This document shows positions 1 to 10,832 of a DNA stretch of 64,000 nucleotides, piece by piece; the first letter of the stretch is position 1, and each line of letters starts with the position of its first letter. The translations under genes were made by a program, and so were the position numbers. The DNA is from Zoroaster sp. YZ-2022 (lineage: Eukaryota; Echinodermata; Asteroidea; Forcipulatida; Zoroasteridae): assembly GCA_029582265.1 (NCBI GenBank), contig CM055831.1, positions 24,876,682-24,940,681 on the forward strand. Reading direction: 5' to 3'. The notes under the pieces are model-generated. The model did not search any database. It was not told where the DNA came from and was given only the letters and a program-made list of their open reading frames with translations.

Positions 1-212
1 AACAAAATTTGGTGTGGATAAAATTTTTAATTTTTTTTATTTTTATATTCTAATGAAATTTTGTGTGAACCCAAAAGTCGTCAGTATTGCGATACATGAT
101 TTTGTATCATGATGCGTATCGCAGCAGTTTTGTAGATGCATCGGGGAATCTTTACACCCCTAATCTGCGTCTTAAAATTATTTGTGGTGACTGTTTGTTT
201 TTACATTATCAG

Positions 213-325
213 GTACCCTTACAAATGGCAAGAAGTTTGACTCGTCCCGAGATCGTGGTAAACCTTTTGAATTCAGAGTAGGAAAGGGTGAAGTTATCCG
301 TGGATGGGACGAAGGAGTCGCTAAA
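213..325 (+). CDS. FKBP1A: FKBP exon: GTLTNGKK to DEGVAK
   Basis: Acceptor TTATCAG ends at 212 and donor GTGAGT starts at 326. The exon is 113 nt. The first Gly codon is split (phase 1: G from the previous exon plus GT here), and the exon ends in phase 0 after the Lys of GVAK. It encodes the 40s loop and the start of the active-site helix of FKBP12. Confidence 0.95.
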
Positions 326-3323
326 GTGAGTAGTACATCTCAAATAATCAAGAACCAATTCCAGGGTTTGTCCCAAAATAGGTGGGGAACAGGCGTATGT
401 CCAGGGGGGAGGGAGACAGTCCCCTCTCCCACCTGCTTTTTGTTACTCTCCTACTATAGCTGCACTTTAGTGGCAAGTTTTGACTGTCGACCCAAATTTG
501 CACACACAGGCATTCTTGACTGGTTTTTACTGTCATTTTGACCACCCTCAACAATACCAGACAATGCTTTTACCAGTCAAAAACGGTCGACTCGTTTTGA
601 CCTGTAAATGTACTTAGTACACATAAGGTTTGACAGTGTTTGACTATAAAGTGCACTGGATATACCTTGGCAAGTATATCAACATTTTGACTGATTTTGA
701 CCCTTGTAGTAGTAGGAATGCAAATAATACAAAAATAAATGGAAAATATTTTGCTGCACAGTCAAAATTTAACCCGATTTTACTCTTAAAATGGTGGGGG
801 AGGGAGTTCTGTATATTCTGAGCAAAACCTTTCCGGGGGCTACTTTTTTCCCGAGGTGACAACTGTTTTCTTCGGCAAGATTTAGGGTTTAGATTTTATG
901 CACTTTCAGTGCTACTATGACACAGAGTTCTTGTTGTGTTCGAGCAAAACAGCACCCTTGGTACGGTCAAACATAATCATTAACCCTTGGGTCAAAATCA
1001 GTCAAAATGTTGATATACTTACCAAGGTATACCTAGTGCATTGAAAAGTCAAACACCGTCAAACCTTACAGGTCAAAAGCAGTTGACTGTTTTTGACTGG
1101 TAAAAGCATTGTCTGGTATTGTTGAGGGTAGTCAAAATGACAGTCAAAACCAGTCAACAATGCCCCTGTGTGCACAGTTGGTTCACCAGTCAAAATAGGC
1201 AGTAGATTAAATTTTCCATGCATGCATTGATGTATATATCTACATCTAATTGCATTTCATTGCTCAGATTCTTGCTTTATAAAGATTTTTAACGTGCAAT
1301 TTTGTGTTTATTCTTTCACAGATGAGCATTGGTGAGCGTGCAAAGTTGACGTGTTCTTCTGACTTTGCCTATGGTTCTAAAGGCCACCCCGGGATATATC
1401 CTTTTAAGCGATTTATAAACATTTAAAGGTTACACATATGACTGGCAATTAAAAAACCCTAAACTTGGACCCAATTTTAAAAAGTGAGATTTTGGTATAG
1501 TTTGATTCTCTAGATTTTCCTCTTTCATTTGATACCAGATTTGTAGAAATCAGGGAAAACAACAATTGTTCTTATAATATAAGAAAAAAATATAAGAAAA
1601 AAAAATTCTGATTTCTACAAATTTCATTTGATACCAGATTTGTAGAAATTGGGAAAAAACAAATTTTTCTTATAATATAAAAAAAATTCTACAAATCAAA
1701 CTATACCAAAATCTCACTTTTGAAAATTGGGTCCAAGTTTTGGGTTTTGCAAGTCACATACAGTATTAGTTTAGCTCTATGAACTTCTTCCTTCGTATAC
1801 ATGTCGGAGTTCTACCAATTAAATCCCTCAGCCCCCCCCCCCCCCTTACATTCAATGTGTTGAATAAAAATCATGCATTTTCCCACCATTTCCCTTCCCG
1901 TTTTCGCCCCTTAACCCTCCTACTATAGTGGCAAGTAGCTATAGTGGTCAAATCAAAGTGTCTGTTTTGACTGTTGACCTAAATGTGCACACAGGAGCAT
2001 TTTGATTGGTTTTTACTGTCATTTTGACCGCCCTGAACAATACCAGACAATGCTTTTACCAGTCAAAAGCGGTCGACTCATTTTGACCTGTAAATGTTCT
2101 TACTACACGTAAGGTTTGACAGTGTTCGACTTTTAAGTGCATTAGATATACCTTGGCAAGTATATCAAGTATATTTTGACTGATTTTGACCCTTGGCAGT
2201 CATAGAAGGGTTAAAAACAAAGGCACTCTTAGAAATTAAAATAAATTTATGACCCAGAGTGAACAATGCTTTGCTGGTCAAATAAGCGACCCATTTTGAC
2301 TGTCGATTATTTTGTGAAAAAAATAACAAAATTCTCATCTGAAAATGGCTCACAAAATATAAAACAAAAAACATACATCTTAAACAAAAACAATTACAAA
2401 AAAGGGAAGGATTAATGCATTGTGTCATTTCACTCGGCTTCACCTCATGAAATGGATCAGTTCAGATATTACCTTGTGATATATATGTGACCTGTCACCA
2501 CAAAATGAGCTTTAAGTCGGAAATTTAAACAATTGAGTTATTGGTATTTCTGGATTCAGTAGAACAAGAGCTTCCCAATGATATATAACACTTGGGGGTA
2601 CAGCGATCCCCCAGACCACCAGAGGGGGATTTGCGGCTTTGTTTCCGTCTTTTGTTTCTGTCTTTGTTTCAGTCTTTGTTTCAAGTTGTTTGTTAGAACG
2701 CGATAAAAGCTACCAACGAAATTGGCCTGAAATTGAGGTTTTTAATTGTATGACCGAACTGAAAATTTGGAATTTGATATAAGGAGATTTACAAATTGCA
2801 AATATAATAACAAAAAAATTAGACATCCCCTCTGATTTTTCACTTTTCCCACTTTACTGAGAAATGGTATAGTGCGACTTTACGCTCATTTCGTTGTAAC
2901 AGGTCACATGTGACTGGCTCTGGCAAAACCCTAAACTTGGACCCAATTTTCAAAAGTGACCTCCCAAATTTATCGTGAAAATTAACGATGTTCCCAACGA
3001 CGTTTCAGGATTTTTCTTTTTCCATCCAAATCTAGAGGAAATGCTCTATATGGTGACATGAAAACTGATCCCTCAAACGGGTCCCTGGGGTCAGTTTTGG
3101 ACCTTTTCATGGCTGTTACGCATTATGGTAAATGCCGAGAAGTTTCGGGTTTTGCCAGAGCGTGTCCCATATTCTTCCCTGTGTACTCTTAGGAACTCAG
3201 TACTTGTATAAATATGAACAACATCTATTTCCACTTTTGTCTGCTACTTATCCTTAACTTCTAATTACTATCCCATCGAATGCGACATTGATCTTTGATG
3301 TTGAGCTTTTGAGTATCAAGTAA
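213..3323 (+). CDS. FKBP1A: FKBP12-type peptidyl-prolyl cis-trans isomerase, 3' three coding exons (5' exons lie outside the window)
   Basis: Join 213-325, 1322-1395, 3269-3323. The spliced product covers the C-terminal three quarters of an FKBP12-class protein. It begins at [12 protein letters not shown], passes through [11 protein letters not shown] and [12 protein letters not shown], and ends in [10 protein letters not shown] followed by TAA. FKBP12 is a cytosolic prolyl isomerase of about 108 residues, the receptor for FK506 and rapamycin and a partner of calcium-release channels and type I TGF-beta receptors. The ligand-pocket residues expected in this part are visible: the aromatic residues of PFEF, the V-I-R-G-W floor, the Tyr of FAYG, the His-Pro of GHPG, the Ile-Ile that follows and the Phe of IFDV. 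Intron phases are 1, 0 and 2, and each splice keeps the frame. The first two exons (about 30 residues) must lie upstream of position 1. FKBP1A and FKBP1B cannot be separated in an invertebrate; the single ancestral FKBP1 is most likely. The gene is convergent with CCDC25. Confidence 0.95.
437..1215. repeat. Two inverted copies of the GTCAAAA-rich TTAA-type element in an FKBP intron
   Basis: 437-722 reads forward (CTCCTACTATAGCTGC at the left, TAGTAGTAGGA at the right). About 955-1215 is a copy in the opposite orientation. Shared words include the runs around GACCACCCTCAACAATACC and CCTTGGCAAGTATATC. The family's proper ends, TTAACCCTCCTA and TAGGAGGGTTAA, are degraded here; better copies lie at 1911-2214, 10948-11255, 12187-12485 and 53752-54069. 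The 326-1321 intron holds nothing else that I recognise. Confidence 0.75.
1322..1395 (+). CDS. FKBP1A: FKBP exon: MSIGERAK to GHPG(I)
   Basis: Acceptor TTCTTTCACAG ends at 1321. The exon is 74 nt (24 codons plus AT). Reading on without splicing gives a stop 11 codons later, so a splice is required after the GHPG codons. The only donor that restores the family sequence is ATATCCTTTT at 1396, the minor-spliceosome type. The first two bases of the following Ile codon are in this exon. Confidence 0.94.
1425..1757. repeat. Inverted-repeat (hairpin) element
   Basis: The left arm (about 1437-1510; AAACCCTAAACTTGGACCCA then AAAGTGAGATTTTGGTATAG) is repeated in reverse complement at about 1685-1752. 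A second pair of inner repeats (ATTTGATACCAGATTTGTAG) surrounds poly-A. A related left arm occurs again at 2925-2960. This looks like a foldback-type non-autonomous transposon. Confidence 0.7.
1911..2214. mobile_element. TTAA-flanked CCCTCCTA element (GTCAAAA family)
   Basis: TTAACCCTCCTACTATAG at the left and AGAAGGGTTAA at the right, about 304 bp. The inside is rich in GTCAAAA/TTTTGAC words shared with the copies at 10948-11255, 12187-12485 and 53752-54069. A TTAA duplication plus CCC-starting ends is the piggyBac-superfamily signature. There is no coding capacity, so it is a non-autonomous (MITE-like) copy. Confidence 0.75.
2487..2908. repeat. Inverted-repeat element with GTGACCTGTCACC ends
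   Basis: GTGACCTGTCACCACAAAAT at the left pairs with the reverse complement of GTTGTAACAGGTCAC at the right. AGTCGGA/GCGACTTTACGCTCATTT form a second, imperfect pair. No reading frame is credible. It fills most of the second half of the AT-AC intron. Confidence 0.55.
3269..3323 (+). CDS. FKBP1A: FKBP last coding exon: (I)[17 protein letters not shown] stop
   Basis: The exon follows the AC acceptor. T completes the split Ile codon; the rest reads through the family's last beta strand (LIFDVELL) to TAA at 3321-3323. The protein ends within one residue of the usual FKBP12 C-terminus. I did not identify the polyadenylation site in the following 3' flank. Confidence 0.94.
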
Positions 3324-4039
3324 AGACGTCTACCCTTGAGACGTAACTGCCCCCTGGCTTCATGACCTCTGACCGTTAGCGCAAAAAGTAGTCACCGCAG
3401 TTTCAGAAGGAATGAGTAGTAATATTGAATATGTAGTCAATGTCGGACAGTTCCCTGTAACTTCTAGAGTCTTCTCCAATTGTCATAGGCAATCAATTTT
3501 GCCCAAACCTTTGAGCATTGTTATCCAAGAGGGTCACTTACTTTCTGTGATAACTTCTAAAATTCACTGTTGTTTCTGTGCTGAGCTTTTGAGAGCCGAA
3601 GTAATGACATCATGTTGACATAAATCAGTGAATCGTTTTTGTAAGTGTTGCATCGTAAAACAATAACGAAACGAAGATTGTGTAGAACCAGCAGCCATGA
3701 TGTCATGGGAACGAGACCTCACACTTCGGTTCTGTATTCAGTCCGGTCACACAGCTTGAGATGTAATCGTTATGCTGGCCAATCACAGCCAGCGCTGTAA
3801 CAATGAGTGGGAAACCAGTTGACCAATCACACAGCCTGAGCTGAAATGATATTGGGAATCCATTTGACTAATCACAGCTTAAATAATTAAAAGTATGGGC
3901 AAGTTTGAGTGCCGACTCGTGTCTGACAAATGGTCGATCACGGTTTGATAATGTGTACACTCTGTATGTATACACTCAAACGACCACGGTCAAAAACCAA
4001 CGACGAATTCGCAGTCAAACTTAGCCAAGTTGGCAGGTC

Positions 4040-5810
4040 TGTGATTTCTCAAGATCTTTCCTGATTTCAAGATTTTTTTTACAAATCTCCCTTTGCCACA
4101 ACATTTTCACGAAAGAAGAGAAGTAGCCACCAAGGAAAGAAAGAAGTAGCCTGTATTATGTCCAAACCTGTAGTTTCTTGTTTGAGGGGATGTGGAGAGT
4201 CTGTAAATCCTCTAAAATTAAACATCCAGTAGGTTCAGGGGGCTTTGTTCTCTCGACCAACCCAGGAAACCCAGGCCCGCTACCCATTCTCCAGGATTTT
4301 TTACTTTTGTTCAAATCACACCCATGAGTTGGTCATTCACTTAAGCTGTTTCAGGTCTAGCTATGATTGGTCGAATTGCTTTACAATATCCAGTATTCAG
4401 ATACAAGGAATTACAGAGTTATAAACAGAAAAGACCCTCGTTTTAGCAGGAATGACATTGTAATCGGTTTCATCAATAATTTTGTTCTTGTTTTCTTTTC
4501 ACCTGCTCCCAAACAAAATGAAAAAAATGAAAAAAATCAGAAACAGTGTTTTCAAACAAGCTAATATTTCTCATCTCATAATGGAGAAATATACACTTTG
4601 AGAATATTTATTTTTTGTTACAAATTTAGCTATCGTTTTGCACAAAAAAAAAATACAAAAAAAATGTGTCCCTTACTTTGGTTTGCCTCTTTGCAACCAA
4701 AATTTCTGTGTTCCTTCAATCTTTTTAATATCAAGAATATTTTTTTTGTTTCGAGTATAATTGTATAATTCTTGTACACAGTATAATGGTATCAGATGAA
4801 ATCAAGGAATTTGGCATGATTGTTAATAGATTTGTACCAGCATCTCCAGAAGGTTAATCAGAATTGAAGAGATTTTTGCCAGTTATTGGATCTTAATCAT
4901 GTTTGTAAATACTATCAAACACACGTACAGCACACAATATGTGCCATTTTTAATCATCATTGTGTAATATTTACATAATCTTAAAGCACATTTTGTGGAA
5001 ACAAAAATCTCGCTTAGTTTCATTCGCAAAAGTTTTATAGTCATTAGTAATCATGTCAAGGGGTATCTAGGTCTTTGGATATATATTTTGGACAATTTGT
5101 CACCCCTATCTCCATTTATTAACCCCTTCAGTGCAAGATTATTTTACCCAGGCTGCCAAAAGTTTTCCAGGTTCAATCTGTCGACATTTATTTGTAAACC
5201 AATAAGGAAATGTGGCACTGCCCAAAATTCAATTATTAGAATTGATTTCTCCCAAGATAACTCGGTGGTTTCGGGATCTCCTCTGAGGATCCTGAATCTT
5301 GGGATCAGCAAAAATCTACGCTGCACATAAGTGTTAGAGTGTTACTTACGATCATTTGTTTATTTGCGTAAAACGTCAGTCGCACGCATCTGGTGACGTC
5401 ATACACTTGTTTATGTGTGCATGAACATGTTGGACCTCCCCCAACTCATTCCATCCACTTACTTTATTTTTTATCCATAAACAGTTTGATTGTGATTTCC
5501 CATGATTTTTCCTGATTTCAGGATTTTTTTAAAATAAATCTCCCACCTCAGAATTTTCTTGAAAGAAGAGAAGTAGCCACCAAGGAAAGAAAGAAGTAGC
5601 CTGTATTGTGTCCAAAACTTTCTTGGGATGTGGAGTCTGTAAATCCTCCAAAATTAAACATCCAGGAGGCTCAGGGGGCTTTGTCGTCTAGACCAAAGGG
5701 AAACCCAGGCCTGCTACCCACAGGAGGTTCAGGGGGCTTTGTCCTCTAGACCAAAGGGGAGACCCAGGCCCACTACCCAATGTTCAGGATTTTTTTTTAC
5801 TGTTGGTAAA
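4040..5810. repeat. Two copies of a dispersed roughly 280-bp repeat (GAGAAGTAGCCACCAAGG family)
   Basis: Copies at 4040-4330 and 5500-5810 share GAGAAGTAGCCACCAAGG, CAGGAGGTTCAGGGGGCTTT, CCTCTAGACCAAAGGGAGAC and a TTTCAGGATTTTTT end. Further copies are at 10190-10400, 12602-12890 and 37920-38275. In the 5.5 and 38 kb copies the block from CAGGAGGTTCAGG to GCTACCCA is duplicated in tandem. The remaining sequence between the FKBP stop and 7.4 kb shows no supported gene. Confidence 0.8.
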
Positions 5811-7466
5811 CATGTGCCCTCAGTGGTTGAGGAACAAGCTGGAAGACTGACAGTGAAGGGGTTAAATGAACATCACATAAGCCTCTTTTTATAATTCCCA
5901 TTCTAGATCTCGGTAAATCCGTGTAGTCATCCATTACTTTCACCGTTATTAGTGCTAACAGATTAATTCTAATTAAATACCACCAAGTCAGAAACGGTGC
6001 ATCTTTGAATTTTTCTAGCACAAGATGCGTATTTGTTGAATGAATTACAATGTATTTATAGATTTGTTCCCCACCAGATTTTTTTTTTTCAGTAACTTGG
6101 ATTGAATTCAATTTAATCTTCTTGGATTAACATAGTTAACCATCTTGTCCCCCTAGTCACATTGTTTCGATCATTTCACTGCATTTTGATGATGCCAATA
6201 TGCTTGTATACATTTTCAGGGAGTAAATTATATCCATCAGGGGTGCGATTTGTCCAGTTATTTCCGGATTTTTACAAATCGCAATGTTGTGATCCTCCGG
6301 ATTTGAGCAATAAAGCAAACGCTCAGAACTATAGATTTCACCCCAGCCGCCCCAATACCCCTAGCAAAATTGATGTGGATTTGTCAAAACTGCCCAATTT
6401 CACTCCCTGATACGTAGATTCTGACTGGAGCAAACACGCTGTGAGTACCGACCAATACCGAGATATATAAATTACCCTTATACGGACAGTCGCTTTTAAA
6501 AAATAGCTTCAGGAAACCGTCATGGCAACTGTGGTAGGCACAAACATATGCAAATGAGCACCACATTGGATGTGATTTAGCACTTTCAGTTTTGTGTATG
6601 CACACACTATAACACATGCTCCACGGGATAGTATTGTTTATTACACACGTAGCAGGTGTTGCACATCTTGTTTTGTCCGTCATTTGGTTACAACCCTCAC
6701 TTTATCCATGGTAAAATGTACTCGGAGCACGGTTCTGTGTGCGAGAGCATTCTAAATTAAATTTGTCAAGGAAGACTAATTCTCTTGGTTAAATGGCATT
6801 GCAATGCATGGTTTATGAGAGTGGAATCATGGTAGTCCAGTGGCTTCATTGTAAGCGTATGACCTTTCTTCCCAGTCGGTATAATAGAGATTGCAATGAG
6901 AGTAGCAACATGGCATCCAATGAAAGCACAATACCCTCTATCTAGTCAGTATAATAGAGAACAGTGAGAGTAGCAACATGGCGTCCAGTGGCTACAATGT
7001 AAACATATGACCCTTTATCCAATCAGTATAATAGAGATCCATGGTTCAGACTAAACCATGTATGGAAACCATGTATGCTCTTACAAGTAACATTAATTAT
7101 GAAAAAGGTGACATTTGAACCAATACTTAAAGTGGTTCCACTGATTCCAAAATAAATGTTTTTTATTTCATACATGTATCATTATTAATCCTTACAATAT
7201 GATAGTATTTCTGTAGTCGATATATTACGAAACCAGACTGTTCATGTTTAGAAAACATTTTTGCGTGTATCAATCGGAACGGGTGTACAATTTATAAACA
7301 AGAAATTTTTGGTGTGTGCCTTTTATGAACTGAAGGAACCGGTCTATAATCGGTAATACATCGTACCAAGTACACTCAATATAACTTGTGTAATTGTCAT
7401 TTATTTTGTGCGTAATTTTGTTTGCAGAAAGTATCACAATGGCAGATATTTGAAATGCATACATTA

Positions 7467-7803
7467 GGCCCCACCCCCCCCCCAAAAAAAATCTGGTTTC
7501 TGCGCGCGTTGCCTCAGACATACCTGTCAGCATTTTAATTTCCTTTTTTTGTTGTTGCTATGAATTGATGTCCAAATGCAGCCAAAATTGCTAGATCGAT
7601 TGGAATTCTGCCACGCTGTGTTTTAACCAACTTTTTCACATAGGGGTATGAACGTTTGCCCGATTTGTGAGGCCTCTCTTAGCCACCATACTTTGTGAAT
7701 GTATACATGTATCACGTATTTCCCTTATGGCAAAAAAAAAAAACATCACGGCACCGATTTTTTTTTAAGATGACCAGTAACCAGAGACCTTTTTTGGGGG
7801 GCC
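7467..7803. mobile_element. TTA-flanked GGCC-ended MITE (Harbinger-like)
   Basis: TTA (7464-7466) then GGCCCC at the left, and GGGGCC then TTA (7804-7806) at the right. The inner ends CTGGTTTCTG and CCAGTAACCAGAGA are inverted. The middle shares TGAACGTTTGCCC and GAGGCCTCTCTTAGCCACCATACTTTGT (in pieces) with copies near 11.5, 13.8, 32.5, 36.5, 47.2 and 55.4 kb. A three-base TTA duplication with GGCC ends points to PIF/Harbinger. Confidence 0.75.
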
Positions 7804-8219
7804 TTACAGATGTGATTTTTGTGAGCTTAAAATGTAACACCTGCATTTTAACCGATATTTTTCCTCCTTGTGAAACACTGCTCGTGCGCATCGTAGCCCT
7901 CTGGTGGTGACACTGCACCCAGTGTCTTGATGATAGCCACTTTGGCATCAAGTGAGCATTATGCGTGTATGTAACGGTACTACATGCACATACTTCTACC
8001 AGCCAATGATCGATGGAGATATTCTGTGTGTGCGCACATCAACTGCAAAATACGCCAAACGCAATGCACTGTCACTGCCGTATTGATCAAGAGTGATCGA
8101 ACAAATTACATGCCCTCAACAGCTCATGCACGGAGTGAATAGACACATACACGTCTGAACTGAGCTCAAAATTCTCTTATCAGGTAATTTTCCTGTATTT
8201 CGTATATTGGTTGAAATGT

Positions 8220-8402
8220 ACAAATACAGGGCATGGAATCGGAGTGCTTGTTTCAGATTAACTCAGTGACAGAAAATAATACCCCAAATTATATGGTCAT
8301 ATTACCATTGCTGCTGTATAAATGAGCCAGTCATTTTTAGTCACTGTGTTCATCTTAAACTAGGACACCGATTCCATGCCCTGTCTGCTGATATTGTCCT
8401 TT
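8220..8402. mobile_element. Palindromic CAGGGCATGGAATCGG element
   Basis: The left arm CAGGGCATGGAATCGGAGTG (8227 on) pairs with CACCGATTCCATGCCCTG (to about 8384). Inner inverted words are GATTAACTCAGTGACAGAAA and TTTAGTCACTGTGTTCATC. The outermost arms (CACGATCA/TGATCGTG) seen in other copies are missing here. Confidence 0.75.
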
Positions 8403-8696
8403 TTTTTAATGCAAATCGTCCCACACAAGGCCAATGGCTACTAAGTCATTGAGTTGTTACATCGACTCCACACTGAAGAAACCAGCCACTCACACCGAAA
8501 CAAGACAAGTTAATAACCAGCCTCTTCACGGTGCGAATAGGACTGGGAGGGGTAACTAGTCCAGAACAAGGCAGTTGTTAAACTGCCTCTGCCCCTATAA
8601 GCAATTATGGTTAAGTGTCTTGCTCAAGGACACAAGTGTCACGGCCGGGACTCGAACCCACATTCTACTGCTAAGACCAGAACTTGAGTCCGGTAA
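8395..8696 (-). mobile_element. tRNA-derived SINE, type (i) 3' body, 5'-truncated
   Basis: On the minus strand: part of a tRNA-like head (CTTACCGGACTCAAGTTCTG, GTGGGTTCGAGTCCCGGCC), then CTTGTGTCCTTGAGCAAGAC. A body shared with 49921-50246 follows (GGGGCAGAGGCAGTTTAACA, CTGGACTAGTTACCCCTCCC), ending in a short A-rich tail. The tRNA head lacks its first ~20 bases. Confidence 0.8.
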
Positions 8697-8863
8697 GAAT
8701 GTATGTATGCTAAATATCAACCACCACAAATGGAGAAATATCATTTGTGTATTACTGTGTATTTGAATTGACTATTTTTAAATGATGTCCAATCACAGTG
8801 ACTGTATCACATTATATGACTACCCTGATGTTATACAAAGGTACATGTAAGTTCTGAATCACA

Positions 8864-9175
8864 TAATAATAATAATGTGTGGACTTATATAGCGCACGTA
8901 TCCACCAACCGAGTGGTGCTCAAGGCGCATATTATTACCCCTGCTCATAAATCATTCCTGAAACCATCTCAGCTCCCTGGGGAGTATACAGCTCAATTGC
9001 TGCAATTACAGCGCATATAGGGCTAATCAACCAACTCTGCCCTCACAGGTACCCATTTAACCCCTGGGTGGAGAGAAGCAATTATGGTTAAGTGTCTTGC
9101 TCGGATTCAAACCCACATTCTGCTGCTAACACCAGAACTTGAGTCCGGTAAGCTAGACCGCTCGGCCACGACATG
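8864..9175 (-). mobile_element. tRNA-derived SINE, type (ii) 3' body with LINE-like tail
   Basis: Same tRNA-like head as the neighbouring SINE (TGGCCGAGCGGTCTAGCTTA), then a different body: CCACCCAGGGGTTAAATGGG, CTGTGAGGGCAGAGTTGG, CTCCCAGGGAGCTGAGATGG. The tail is GCGCCTTGAGCACC...GGTGGATACGTGCGCTATAT followed by an ATT microsatellite. Part of the B-box side of the head is deleted. Confidence 0.85.
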
Positions 9176-9354
9176 CCTCGACATACAACGACAAAAAATC
9201 ACAATGTTGACAAGTAAACACTTATCCACCATACTTTGTGTATGAGAAATTAATTTGGTCTGGTTCCAATAACCTTGTATATGTATCACATATTTCACTG
9301 GATTACCAAAACAAAAAGGCACGTCAACGCATCAATTTTGAAGCCGATTTATGA

Positions 9355-9500
9355 CTAGAAACCCACAACATTCTCCTGAGGACGATCAGTGCATACTGGT
9401 CGAAACGTCGAGTTGTAACCTCCAGTTCTTTTCAGAACTAATTACTACTCAATTGAGAATTTCACATGGTGTCACCGCAATTAGTCTCACTAACCCACAA
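9355..9500. repeat. Dispersed repeat with GAAACGTCGAG motif (possible Penelope-like 3' end)
   Basis: CTCCTGAGGACGATCAGTGC, GGTCGAAACGTCGAGTTGTA and ACATGGTGTCACCGCAATTA recur in inverse orientation at 58020-58140. The motif resembles the 3' region of Penelope-like retroelements, but no protein is left to prove it. Confidence 0.5.
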
Positions 9501-10638
9501 CATATTGAATGCCCCATATCGTTGCAGTTTTCACAAAGTGACATATCCGTCCACGAAGTTGGTAAAGTTTTAAAACCGTGATTTTGATGTCATTTTAATC
9601 TCGAAGATCATTATTTTTTTTCTTTGTTTAGAAAGCTGAAATCTCGAATGACAGATAACTGTATTCGTTTTGTAGAGGAAAATAACTATAAATGAATAAC
9701 GCTTATAAACCAAACCGTCACTTCTTGGAATACACGTGTGGTGTGAACATGCCGTTCGCATAAAATACATGCACAAGGCTGCAATCGGTCACTTCGTGAA
9801 AACTTAAAACCACAGTTGACTTCGATTTTACAAAAACTTGGTGAAATGAAATGAAATATAACAGTATTTGAAGTCCAAATATTGACTAAACTCATTTTAA
9901 AAAATTACAATTTTTCACCAATCCGTTACTTCATGAAAACTGCGACGATATTTCGCGTATAAACGGGTTTTCTATGCATGGTAAATTTTCCAACAGTGAT
10001 CAATTTTAACATACAAAGCAAACCTAATAGTTTTTTTTCTTTTCTTTCTTTTCTTTCTCCATGTCTCTCCATCCAGAGTCCTGCTTCTAGGGAATCAAAG
10101 TACAGGAATAGCTGTGTGTGGTATTGTTTGCAGTTCGCTTCCTGCTCCAATAACGTCACTCTTATGACAAGATTACGAAGAAGCCTGTGATTTCTCAGGA
10201 TTTTTACAAATCTTCCTTTGTCTTGAAGAAGTAGCTTGTATTGTGTCCATACCTCGAGTTTCTTGTTTGTGGGGAGTCTGTAAATCCTCCAGAAATTAAA
10301 CATCCAGGAGGTTCAGGGGGTCTTTGTCCTCTAGACCAAAGGAGACCCAGGCCCGCTACCCATTTTTCAGGATTTTTTTTACTTGTCAAATCATACCTCT
10401 GTATGAAGTCTTTCACTGAAGTGGCCATTGTGGGTTTTCTTCTTCTACACATGTTTATGGGAGTCTGGTGTCCATAATAGACTGGTGCGATTCAAACTGA
10501 TTTTTTTTCATAAGTGGTCAAGAAACCAGACATCTATTTGTAGCCACCACAGACCTGGATAGAATAAGTATCCATCCAAAATAATGCATCTCATTCAAGT
10601 TGGAAACTAAGTATATACATAATCTCCCAGAGAAATAA

Positions 10639-10644
10639 TTTATT
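10639..10644 (-). promoter_or_regulatory. CCDC25: Probable CCDC25 polyadenylation signal AATAAA
   Basis: AATAAA on the minus strand lies 107 nt past the CCDC25 stop codon, in an otherwise AT-rich flank. Position and strand fit; the cleavage site is not proven. Confidence 0.55.
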
Positions 10645-10750
10645 CTCAAAAGGTAGTTGACAAGCCGCAGTTTCAAATACATCGTGGGTGGAAAGATGTC
10701 CAAACACTGTCTCCATAGATTGTAGAGGGAATCCTGTTGTTTTTTTTAGT

Positions 10751-10832
10751 CTACATGAAGTCATCCGATGCATCCGAATCTACATCTGCGTTAGATTTCA
10801 TGTTCTCCGATGACATCAAACTTGTATAACTC
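10751..10832 (-). CDS. CCDC25: CCDC25 exon 7: (R)[12 protein letters not shown] to SDDFM stop
   Basis: Acceptor GATATCAG; the first base completes Arg. SYTSLM and the acidic SDASDDFM tail match the vertebrate C-terminus. TAG is at 10753-10751. Confidence 0.94.

Larger units (their letters stand above)
1396..3268 (+). other. FKBP1A: U12-dependent AT-AC intron of FKBP
   Basis: The 5' end is ATATCCTTTT (1396-1405), an exact match to the U12-type AT-AC donor consensus. A branch-site motif ATCCTTAAC lies at 3250-3258, its adenosine 11-12 bases from the 3' end. The intron ends in TTAC at 3265-3268. Splicing AT to T rebuilds an Ile codon and gives GHPGIIPSNATL, the conserved FKBP12 sequence. The intron carries a long inverted-repeat element (about 1425-1757), a TTAA-flanked element (1911-2214) and a second inverted-repeat element (about 2487-2908). 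Confidence 0.93.
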
